Shown: in pieces, positions 45,514 through 56,070 of the stretch
Layout: each line of letters starts with the position of its first letter
How positions within the stretch are numbered: position 1 is the stretch's first letter
Position numbers and translations under genes: made by a program
The notes under the pieces: model-generated
The model's database searches: none
What the model saw: the letters and a program-made list of their open reading frames with translations, nothing else
Told to the model about the DNA's origin: nothing
NCBI GenBank assembly: GCA_003415625.1
Contig: PYIU01000009.1
Coordinates: 992,001-1,056,000, forward strand
Length of the DNA stretch: 64,000 bases
Source of the DNA: Aquanectria penicillioides
Taxonomy: Eukaryota > Ascomycota > Sordariomycetes > Hypocreales > Nectriaceae
Reading direction: 5' to 3'

Positions 45514-48500
45514 TCAGGGCTTGTCTTTCGCAAAGCCCATCTTGACAACCCTTTCTCGGAGCACATTACGCATGTCTCCTTCGTCATCCATGTATTCCGC
45601 AAGGGTTAGAGCTTTGAGCGCCCAGTGATAGCACAAGGCCTCGTCACCGCGCGCAAGAATATCAATAGCGTGGTTAAACGTTGTGGCGACGAGCCAGTCC
45701 AGCTCGTCTGCGGGGAAGGGTTTCTCTATCTGTATCGTCACTCAGTGTACCATCCAAGATAGCGAACAAAAGAGCAAAAGGTACTCGCCTGGTTTCCCTC
45801 GCGTGCTATCTGGATTGCCTGGTCGACGACCTGCAAGGCCAGGTTGTCGTCCAGGGGTAGTATCACCTGGAACATGCAGCGGATATACTTTGCCAGCCTC
45901 TGATTGTCAAAGGCCTCAAGCTCAAAGATTTCATTGATGATGAGGCGCATCGTTGCGTAAAGCACTGGAGGCAACGTCAGCATTCGTCTCTAGTCGCTAG
46001 CGTGAAGGTCCGTCCCACCCTTCCCTGGGGCGTGACTACGCAACAAGCAATCTCCCATGGCCTTGTACATCAATTCGTCTTTGCAAATTCTAGCTTTTCT
46101 CACGATTGGACTTATTTCCTCCCAGGCTCTAAGGCAAATTGCGCCCTCGAAATCAAAGACGAAGAGTGTGGACGCCTTGGCTGTCATGTCTCCCATCACT
46201 TGCTCATCATTGGGCCCCAACTCGTTTTGAATTATTCTGCCGAAGATAGCGTCGAAAGCCGCAACATGCTGTCTCATCTCCACGTATCGCTGAAATTGCT
46301 CCTCAATATTGTCTTCAGTTCGAGCTTGCGATACAAGGGCCGCTGAAATAACAAAATGGCACCTCATGGCCATAAGTCGAACCTCGTATTCGTTCCTCAC
46401 GGGCATTTCTCCGGGGTAGCACTGTATGAAAGCTAAGCAAGAAGTGAAGATGCGTATCAAATAGCACAGGTCCTAGGCGTGGCATTTGGTCACACCAATG
46501 TTGTATGAGTTCTTTCGAAACCAATCCAGCTCGGGTACTGTAAACACTTTGTTGCCACCGCCGTCTCTCGGGTCCAAACCTGCATGTTCGGCGGCTGGGG
46601 CTGTTAATTGGTTTTCCCAGACAATCAAACTCAAAACTAACCTTTTTCGAAAACATGACAAGTATCTGCGACCAGTCCAACATCGACATTGCTGTTTTCA
46701 TCCTGACTCTCTATCAGGTGGATCAATCGAATTGTGCATCGCAGGATGGAGGGGAAGTGTGCTGTCGACGTTCCCCCGAGGTCGCACTTCTCCACCACCG
46801 CCTTCAGTGCCACCAACGTGCATATCTTGTCCCCCACCTGCTGTGCCTCTCTCACACAGGCATAGAGAATATCTTGTGCCCTGCTTTTGTCATCACACCT
46901 GCTTAAATAGTTGATGCTCTCGCTGCCCAACTCATGATCCCAAGCCGCGAGCGACGCTTTGAACATGAGGTATCTTGTCAGGGGGTCGTTTTGCACCATC
47001 TGAGGCATCGTTTGGAAGATTGATCTAGCAGCATCAACATCACTACATTTTATAGCACATAAAATGCGCTTCCTTCCAAATTTCCCTTTGTTAGTGTCGC
47101 CGCAATTCGAAAAAATTGAATGCAGGGCTAGGCGGCACCAAAGGTCAGCTGCGTCGTACTGTTGCTTTGCATACGTAGCTTCTATTCTGTTCCAAATGAG
47201 CTACAAGAGTTAGTGTGAACAGGGTGTTGGCATTTGTCACACATACCGATTGCACAGCAAGGGTAACATCGAGATGCAGCGGAGCACTAGATACCTTTGG
47301 GATCTTTTCAAGAAGAACCATCAGATCATTTGCACTATCACAAACGTCTGTCTCCATTGTGCTCATCCAAACACGACGAACAATGGCCTTTCCAACCCAT
47401 TCGTGGTTCTCGGATGGTAGCGCTCTCGTCAATAATAACTCGTCCATCAAACTTGTGGCCAACTTAGACTTCCTATCGTGCAGTTCCTTGATGTTGTGAA
47501 GTAGAAACACAAGCATGGCGTCCGAGAAGTGGACAGATCGTATCATTCGCCGCAGTATGCTGGCACAGGCATCGGGGTCAAATACCTCCTTTGGAGACTT
47601 TTGTAGAACTTCCAATTTCCAGTGCAAAACCATTGGCTTGTCTCCAATTTCCGATTCCATATAAGCAACCAAGTCATCAGCTTCCTGGATTTGCTCCGGA
47701 GAGCCTATTGCAAGAAGCACTTGTACAAGGCCATGACAAATTGCCAGCCTTAATTCCAATCCCTGTGCCGAGAGTCGTTCCAACTCTTGGCTATTTATCA
47801 GGTCATAGGCCCGTCGAAGCCATTTCAAGGCCATGGTGGCATCATTCTTGGAATTAAAGTCACTTCCGATGTGCTGTAAGGTATCGGCCATGTACTCGGT
47901 TGAGATGGTGTCCAGATGGTGTCGTAGGGCCTCGGCTTTGCCGTACATGTGCTCTGCGACATCGATTCGGTCCTCCTTCCAGGCCTGTCTAGCGATTAGA
48001 AATTCCCTATCCCCCAAAGAAAAACATCCGTTGCATACCAGAGCAGTGCGCATTGTGAGATATTCTGCCTCAAGCTTAATCTTCCTGGTAGGGTCTTCCT
48101 GAAGATCACCATCGTCCATCAGCTTCAACCTCTCGACATAATCGGCAACCTTGTGCAACCCTAGCCGCGCTCCGTCTAGGTCCGACTCCTCAATGCAGAG
48201 CCTCCCAAGTGTTAAAGCTAGTGTTAGCAGATAGACCACCTCCTCTTCGCTGCACTTTTTCTTGCCTCGACCATTTTCTCGCGCTAACGCATGGATCAGA
48301 AATGCAAACACCCTAGTTCTAACCACCAATTTGGACCTCTCTGCAGACGCCAAGATGTCATCCTTCCTCCTCCTCTCCTTGATACATTCGTTCCACAGCT
48401 TGCGCCCATATTCTTTCAAATCTTTAGCAACTTGAGGCGGTATTGCGGTGGCCTTCTGAGGAATTGCGTTGACAGTGTGGATGTGATGATTGACATCAGC

Positions 48501-48694
48501 GAGAAGGGCGACAGTCGAGCTGGAACCTAAGGACAAGGGTAGCTTGGCAAATAGGTCCTTTGCGAAGTCTTATTTATTACCAAAAGGGATTCCGTTAGTG
48601 GCAGCGCAAAAGGGGGCTCTACGGCAAAGGGTTTACCAGTGATTCCACTGAGCTTCTTGTCCCGGCCTACAGCGGCTGGATCGGCGGGTGTCAT
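45514..48694 (-). CDS. SPO22/ZIP4 meiotic TPR protein, interrupted by an in-frame stop
   Basis: Meiotic crossover and synapsis factor of the SPO22/ZIP4 family, a helical TPR-like scaffold. Exons: 48694-48637, 48568-47247, 47200-46642, 46594-46019, 45964-45789, 45729-45514. Joints give SGIT-DFAKDLFAKLP, VQS-LIWNRIEATYAKQ, FEKA-AEHAGLDPRD, PGK-VLYATMRLI and EGNQ-IEKPFPADELDW. The paired ELDWFRKNSYNIGV and ELDWLVATTFNHAIDIL motifs are family features. All lengths keep phase, for 968 residues. Codon 687 (46473-46475) is TAG, between TKCHA and DLCYLIRIFTSC, where a Trp is expected, so about 280 C-terminal residues would be lost. The only GT-AG removing it would be 27 bases, too short. The last intron uses a GC donor. 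The start is the first ATG (MTPADPAAVG). Confidence 0.88.
45730..45788 (-). other. GC-AG intron in SPO22/ZIP4
   Basis: The donor is CAG|GCGAGT and the acceptor ATACAG. Only this donor keeps phase 0 and yields EGNQ-IEKPFP. A nearby GTACCT would shift the frame. Confidence 0.7.
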
Positions 48695-49201
48695 GTTGAG
48701 TGCGTGATTTTTTTTTAGCACACTGCCAAACCCGCCGAGTTGAGTGTTGGAAAATGTTCACGGTGTTGGTTTGAAAAAGAAAACTCGGTGTTCTGGGTTT
48801 CACGAAGTGATGTGTGCTTGGATGCCTGTTGACTAACTGTCTTGCCTATAAGGCAACAACAGCTTCATTGCGCCTTCCTCAGCTACAATGTCGAACCCAC
48901 GGAAAGTCGAAAGCTCGATACGCAAAGATTCAATTCAGATGGAAAGCAAGACAATGATGTTGGTCATGTTTCAACAGACGATGCTATCTGCGTCTGATAG
49001 ACAATATGTACGCATGTAGAAATCCGCGCATATCCTTGCGCCGCCCCAAGTAAAAGCAATCAACCAATCCTGTACTCTTCCGCTTGTCGCAATGCGAATT
49101 CAATAGCCCGCCCGGTTTTCAGTTCTGAAGTCCTGCCCCAGCGTGTACTAGAGGCCCCGAATATACCGATGTCTCTTTCTGAGAAGTAATGCTCATCCTC
49201 A
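48695..49201. other. Intergenic region between SPO22/ZIP4 and the AcuK-like gene
   Basis: Both neighbours are on the minus strand, so this is the promoter of SPO22/ZIP4 plus the 3' flank of the AcuK-like gene. No gene is seen. Confidence 0.65.
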
Positions 49202-51771
49202 TCATGAGGGCGGGTCATGGGGTAGAAAGTTGCCTACAATCAAGGCGGGTCTAGACAGAATGCAAGTCAACGACTGAGCCCCATGGAGGGTCGGGGCGTG
49301 GGATATGGAACATTGAACGTACAGTTTGTGCTCGTCTCGTCGAATCATAAACGAGAAACAACATTTTACAATCGGGTGGCTCGATGATCCGCTGGGGTTC
49401 TTAAGCGAGCAGGCCGTCAGGAGGGTCTCGTGAGCTGGATCGAAAGCAATCGTTCCAAACTCTTCCCAGTACCGAACCATCGACTCTTCTGTTAGAATCT
49501 CGTGCAGTGCAATCTTTCCCTGTAAATGGATCATGACTGGTCAGCAAATCTCGATCTAGGTTGAAAGGTGGTCCTTGTAATCCTTCCCGCCTTGGACCCG
49601 GAACTAGTACAACAAGGGGGGGGGACAAGAGGGTAAACCCACATCTCTTAGTTTATCCACCGAGACACCGATTAGCTCGGCCATCTCTTTATTACCCCGG
49701 AAGATCTCTCCGGTTCTCCGCCAGCAGCATGCCGGCACAGCCATGCTTGCAAACACACGGTCGTAATCCATGAGCTGTTTCTCGAACCACATCTCCACGT
49801 ACACGAGCTCCATGTCCGTTAGGCCTTGTGCCTTTTCGCGGAACTTGGGCCGGAATTGGTTGATGGTTCGCAGAACCTTCTGCTTGGACGAAGGAGCGAT
49901 GTGGCCATCCAGATAGGTGCCTAGACGGGCGTAGCCCTTGATATAGTTAAAGGGCTTTAGCAAGCCAGCATCGTATTTAGCCCTGAGGACGCGAGCCATA
50001 CGCTCCTCGGGGTGTCGTTGCCCGAAGGGTCGGCGGCTTGGAGGTAGTACTCCTTGGCCTTGTCGGCGGGCACTACGCTCCCCGGCCTCGATATGTTCTT
50101 CCCGTCGATGGTCGGCGGGGGCGGCAGCATTGATCCCCCTGACATGTTTGCCGGGTTCGCGCCGCCGGGCTGCAGCGAGTTGTTGTTACCGAAGCCGGAC
50201 AACATCTCCGGCTGGCTTGACCGTCTGTATGCCGGACTTTGCTGGTCGTCGGACGGCACCCCACCGTCATCGAGCAGACTCGTATGAAGGAAGTCGTTGA
50301 GTAAGTTGAACTCGTGAGTGACTTCGGGCGCAATCATGTAGTTGGGGTGGTAGCTGTGCATGTCATGGAAGTGGTTCTGAGCCGTCATCCATGCATCCTG
50401 GAAGCCAGCGACTAAGTGGCGTGTCAGTCGATATGGACAAGGTCAATAAAGTCGGTGACGGCCGCTCCCGTTCTCCGCAGTGGGTTAAAAATAAAAACAA
50501 GCAAAAAAGAAAAGTAAAAAAAAAAAAAAAAAAAAAAAGAGGCCAGGCCCCCCCTAGGCAGGGCCAGGCAGGACAAAGAAAGCTCGAGACGTACATTGAT
50601 TCGCATTGCTGTTCCCGTTGTTCAACGTATTTCCCTGCAGCCCGGAGACGGCCCCCGGTTGTACAAGGGGTATCGGGTTGCCTTGTCCCAACATGCTCCC
50701 GGCCGCGAACCCTGACTTGCGTCTGGTCCCATCGAAGTTTGGGGGTGGGCCCATAGTGCTTGAGATGGAGCTGCGGGCCATATCGGACTGCGCGTCGGAC
50801 TCATCCACAACGGAGGAGCTTTGTATGCTTTGGACACTCTTGGCCTTTTTGGAATCGGCGTCGCGGGGCTCGTCGTGACAGAGGTGCCCGATGTTGCGTT
50901 TAATACATCTCGTACATGGTCTCTCCTGTTCACGGCGTCAGGAACTGGCTTGCTTCTCGATGGGGATAAGGGGGAACTGCGAGCAAGCCCGTCATCTCTG
51001 TCGAAGCCACCGCCATGGCGAAATGGAGGTGGCGCGAACGGCAGATGAAAGACTCGTCGATAATTCACGTACAAGATCGCAAGTCATGTGCTAATCGCGC
51101 ACAAGAAACAGCCCGTCAGCCACGCCTCTCTCAGGGACTCGGTACAAATGCAAGCAAGGGGAAGGGAAGGGGGGATGAAGGCCCGAGGGGGACGCTGTGT
51201 CGCCGCACAAAAAAAACCACAGGGGAAATAATTGAACGCCTCAGAACGCCCATGGAGGGCGAGAGGGCCAATTGCGCCTGAGATTTCTCATCCTGGTGTT
51301 GACTTACAGATCGTCGACAATATACACAAGCTGTAGGAACGCGCGCGCCCCGGAAACGTCAGCCCAAGTTCATTTTTAGATCACACACGCCCCTGCAGCG
51401 CTCTCGAGGTCGTTTCGGTGGGAGTTGGGACTCAATGGTTTGGGATAGTGCTTCTCGTCGCTCGTCGGCCACAACCGCACGCATCCCCATCACCACAGAG
51501 GCCCCCCAAGCCCAAACGAACCCGACCCTCGAGCGCAATTCACAGAGTAATCGCCCGGAACAGGCGGGGTGGCCCGTGAAGCTAAATATCTAGAGGATTG
51601 CGTACCGTGGTTCACCTTGCGTCTCTTCTTGGGGCTCTTATGAGCATTGACTGGCGCGCCATCGGCGCCGGGAACAGGCTTGTCGCGGTCCTTTCCCTTG
51701 CCATCGTCGGCTTTGGGACGGTCGCCCGCCTTGCCGTTCTTGCCCATGGCCGCGGGGTTCCGGTCGGTCAT
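49202..51771 (-). CDS. AcuK/ERT1-type Zn2Cys6 activator of gluconeogenesis with PAS domain; one-base frameshift
   Basis: Nuclear activator of gluconeogenic and gluconeogenesis-linked genes in the AcuK/ERT1 family. Seven exons: 51771-51606, 51330-51308, 51090-51073, 50925-50595, 50411-49643, 49519-49323, 49250-49202. Spliced, the N-terminus gives SPKKRRKVNH-ACVYCRRS-HMTCDL-ERPCTRCIKRN, the complete six-cysteine cluster. The middle reads QFAGFQDAWMTAQNHFHDMH. The PAS region reads FNYIKGYARLGTYLDGHI, YDRVFASMAVPACCWRRTG and RYWEEFGTIAFDPAH; the protein ends ALIVGNFLPHDPPS. At 50009-50012 one C is missing (GGGG on the + strand): NDTP must be followed by EERMARVLRAKYDAG. With it restored the gene encodes 517 residues, near yeast ERT1 size. 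Intron 4 contains an A23 run. Confidence 0.93.
50516..50538. repeat. A23 homopolymer inside an AcuK-like intron
   Basis: In the sense direction it is a T23 pyrimidine tract, located in intron 4 (50412-50594). Confidence 0.85.
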
Positions 51772-54700
51772 GTTGTCCTATGCTCCCATTGGATCTCGAG
51801 GTTACGCAATGGGGCGTCAGGTTCGCAGATCATTTGCGGCTCGTTGCAGAGTCTTGGAGGAGTATACGGCTCAGCGCGAGCGAACACGATCCATCCGCAG
51901 GTCGGGGTCGGTTGCAATTGCGGTCCAGGGGCAGCGAGGGCATGCGCGTTTCGTCGTCGGGGGCGTCGGTCGTTGCGCGTGACGCCAGGCCGGCAAAGCG
52001 GCGGGGAAGAGGGCAGCGATCGACGAGGCTCGGCTGTGGCGAGGTCGAGCAGGAGAATTGAGGCCGCAGCGATGGCGGAAGGCGGTTGGGGGTTGGCAGG
52101 CGCAAGGAAAAAGGAAGAGTCAACACGGCAAGACGCCAGAGCCTTGGGCAGAAGCTCGGAGGGAGGCAAAAGTATGATTGAGGGCCCGGACGGTGAAGTT
52201 TGACCTGACCTGGGGCCGGAATGGGTGTGGGCTGGGCCCGGTTGACCCAAGTGTGGACGGACTGTGGGGGGCGCGGCACCGCACTGAGGGACGAGGGGGC
52301 TCAAGGTGCGGAGGGGAGTGAGTGGGTTAGTTAGTTACTGTAGTCAGGTAGTTAGGCTGGTTTGGCCTAGTTGGTTTTGGCTCCAGGGCCAGTCAGTCAG
52401 TTCTCTCCCAAGCTTTCTCAGCGGGTGACTGTGAGTGAGTGTTGGACTGCACTGCACTGTTTGGAGAGTGGAGAGTGACAGCTGTCGGCGACAGCAGCAG
52501 AGGCGAATGCGGTTGTAGTGATCTGTCAGGCAGGGAGGCCGCAGGTCAACCGCCGTGTCCAGATGATGCTTCTTCACCAGGGGAGTTCTGAGTAGAGTAC
52601 TGTACCATGGTACTCTGTATACGAAGAGGTACTCCTATGATCCCATAACGCGGCTGCCAGAGATGAGCGAGGGGAGGCGGAAAAGCACTTGACCAGGTTA
52701 GTTGGCTGCTGCCCCCCAGTCTGCCCGGCCTTCTCTCAGACGATGGCATCATGGACACAGACCACACAAAGATCTGGCCAGACCTGACCAGATGACGTCT
52801 CCGTTTCAACAGGAACGGGACCCTTCACCGGCCAGCCTCCAGCAACGAGGCTAAGTATGTACCATAGTACAGTACCACAGAGGTCAGGGATACGAGGGGG
52901 CCGACCAGACGAGCAGCAGCAGCAGACCCGGGCACGGGGAACCTGAAGCGTTGGCGCATCACGATCCAGTGGGATTGAGTAGTAGCCTGGGCAGTGGAGT
53001 GCTGAACTTGGCTCACAGCACTAGAGGAGCGCTAGAGAGCCGCCTACAGCAGCCGACAACAGCCCGCTGGGCGGCTGATGGCGGGGCTGAGGAAGCCCGG
53101 AGAAGAAGAGAACGTGATGGAGCCCGCTCACCTGCCCGGTGAGTGAGCAACAGAGGTCTCCCCTCCAAGAGCATTGGAAATGGCCCAAAAAAGCTTCCCG
53201 CTGCGTAGGAGTCCGGTCCTCCAGGCACTAAACCGCAGCCCTCTTATTACTTTATTTCCGCTGGTCTGCCATCCCTCGATCGTCATGGGCGGGGGCCAGC
53301 GTAGCCGCATTCTCGGTGTTTTTCTCAAGGCCTTTGGGGGGATTCGGTTTTGTTTTTTATCAGGCATTCTTTGCCCATTTACCTGATCCTGCCTCTGAAA
53401 GGCGTTACCGGGGTCTCCACAAGGCTCTTTAGCGCTGCAGAAATCCAACATCACATCACGTCTTACATAACCGGTTTTCTGTGCTAAAAACCTATACAGT
53501 GCGGATTTGTGTCGCCGCGAACTCGGAAGGTACCCCGGACGGATAGCCTGCCATCGATCGATCAAGCAAAAAAAAAAAAAAAGCGCCCTGCAGCCTAGCT
53601 GCACGCAAGTGAGAGTAAGAAAAAAAAAACCACACCACACACCACATCAACAAACAACACACCACTGGCTCCACGCGAATCGCCGCTCCGAATCGGATCC
53701 GAGCGGAGTAACAAGGCGAACAAAGATGAAGAAGAAGAAGAAGAAAAAACAGCTGCACAGACAATCTTCACAGTACCTCGTATGCAAGAAAAGAAAAGGC
53801 CGGGAAGCAGGAAAAGCACATTACGCAGCAACCACCGACTGCGGGGGACCCGCCAGGCCGCGAGATAACCGAAGGCACAAAACGGTGGCCCAGGAGCGAA
53901 AATCTGCTGACACGCCGGGTTTCCGATTCGTCGTGGCCCTCGTCAGGCCACTTTCCGTTGTGTGTCTGCGGCCTTTGCACGAGCGCTGGGTTGTTCTTCC
54001 TCGCTGGGGTCGGCGGCGACGGTGGATTTCTGGCATGATTTTTTTCGGGGGCCTGATACGATTTCTGGTTTGCCATGCCCACAGCTCAGACCAGAGATAC
54101 AGATGGTACGTAGTACCTTACATTAGCAGCATGCTGATGCTAAGATACTTGGTCGATAGCGATGGCCGGAGCATCTCCAGGGATGGAGTTTGCGGTCTAG
54201 TATAGGTCCTGCTGGATAACAGCCGTGGCGGAGCTCCATATCCGTTCCCTTGATGGCAGGCTAATAAAAAGTAATGGCACAGTACAATCCTGGCCCGCCA
54301 CAGTACCGGTACGTTAGTTGTTACGGACCACGATGTCGATGCAATCCTTGCCAATCGTTGGGGTCTATTTGGCGTTACGGGGGCCATGCACTTTACCCAA
54401 GGCGGCAATACCTCACCTGGGGCCGACAACCTAAATCCCATTTTCCGCGGGCGATTGCGTCTGCACTGCACCGCACCCGAACCGCTGCCAGCTGCTGCTG
54501 CTGCTATTACTGACGGCTACTCCTGGCCCTCCCTCCTACTCTGCTTCTCCTTGCCTTCTTCCACAGCCATCGCCAAAATCTTCCTTGTTTCTTCACCGCT
54601 CTCTCCTCTCCTCTCCTCTCCTCTCCTCTCCTCAAACCAAAACAACCGAGAGCGGCAAGGTCACATCCCCCTCCTCTATTTTCCGGCTTCTTCCCATGAT

Positions 54701-56070
54701 CCATCCCGAACATCGGCTAAGTGCGGCTATGGTCACGCGGGCGCTCATCCGTCTCTCAGTTGACCTGTCCAGCCTGTGTCGCTGTTCACGGAGCTTCGCT
54801 GTGCCTGGGCGATCTGTTCCCTTCTGCGGAATTCCCCTCCATCCACACCAATCCGCCGGGATCCCCATCCCCATCCCCCTCCAGCCTCCCCTCCCTCCCC
54901 TCCAAACCTTACTCGAATGAATTCTCCTCCAAGCCGTTTTGGATTTTCTCTCCCACCCCATCCATAGGCCCACGCGACACACACAACTAGCTACGTACTA
55001 ATCCCAGCGCGCCCGCCCGCTGGACCGATGCGATGCAAGACATCCGCTACCATTTTTGACAACGGCATGGTCTGGGCGACGCAGTCGTAGGCCAACTTAC
55101 AACTCCATCCGCTTCGACTCTATACCTAAAGTAGGCCGACCCTGCAAACTAACTTATCCAAACTCGCCATAAGGCCATTGCAATTTCCATCTTACATATA
55201 TAACGTTTCAATTAATTAATTTCTCGTATTTATTTCCACGGACATCAACTAGGTACTGCACCGGCATCATGTCTCTCGGATATGTCCACTTCCGTCTGCC
55301 GATCGCAATCATGCCGAATGTTGTCCTGTCTGCCTGTCTGCCTGCCGTGCTGCAGTCTGCACGCTGCAACCGCCTCATTCTACCAATGTCGTGCATCAAC
55401 AGCGCCTTGCGCCAATGGGGCCGTTAGCTGCGTAAACACCGTAAAGCGACGCAATCAGCTGGATAGAGACAGGTATTCGTTCTACCCATTCATAATGATG
55501 CAAGATGCACATTGGTCCTCCGAACATCACGTCCAGTCGGACGAGACGATAGCTGTTATATATTTCATGCCCAAAACAAAGAGAGAAAAAAAATACAATC
55601 CACCTACGTGCTGTACATGCCTAGCATCCAATGCTTCTCTCAGACACTGATCTAAGCCATCATGCTCACACGACACTTACATCCGACTACATCATCCTCA
55701 TCATCGTCAGCTATGACACATGCAGCCCGTGTTTTGCTCATTTTTATGCCGTCCTCGGCCACGTTGTTGGGACAATGTTACACCGAGGCATCATCATCAA
55801 CGCCTCTTGTTCCGATACCCGTGACCTTGCATCCATTCATTCATACATGCACCCATCCAAAAAAGAAAACACGATATCGGCTTAGGCCCCAAGGCACCAC
55901 CGACATATATTGATCCTTGAACCATGAGACCAAATCATAAAGCCGAACCCATTTCGTCCAACTGGCCTTGACTTGATTGGGTCAGACCGAGCTCTTCCCA
56001 CCTACCCCACCTCTCCAACTCTCCAACTACCGTGCCATCCATCCCTCCCACCCAATACCTCACACCCATT
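51772..56070. other. Gene-poor region upstream of the AcuK-like gene and downstream of XDH
   Basis: Frames are short or driven by Lys, Arg or Pro-rich repeat translation. It holds A runs, GAA repeats near 53728-53745 and a CTCTC microsatellite. The part near 51772-52400 should contain the AcuK-like promoter. Nothing else is recognised. Confidence 0.6.
54599..54633. repeat. (CTCTC)n pentamer repeat
   Basis: Six to seven perfect CTCTC units in non-coding DNA. Confidence 0.9.

Noticed and set aside
46446..46500. A tiny intron removing the SPO22/ZIP4 stop codon
   Set aside because: The only GT...AG pair that removes it is 27 bases long and would delete conserved residues.
2384..50012. Programmed ribosomal frameshifting at the homopolymer frame breaks
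   Set aside because: There is no shared slippery heptamer or downstream structure that I can see. Unrelated housekeeping genes would all need it, and assembly error is much simpler.
53507..54205. A 232-codon + strand frame with Lys-rich blocks
   Set aside because: Composition is driven by A runs and GAA repeats, and there is no motif or splice context. It looks like repeat translation.
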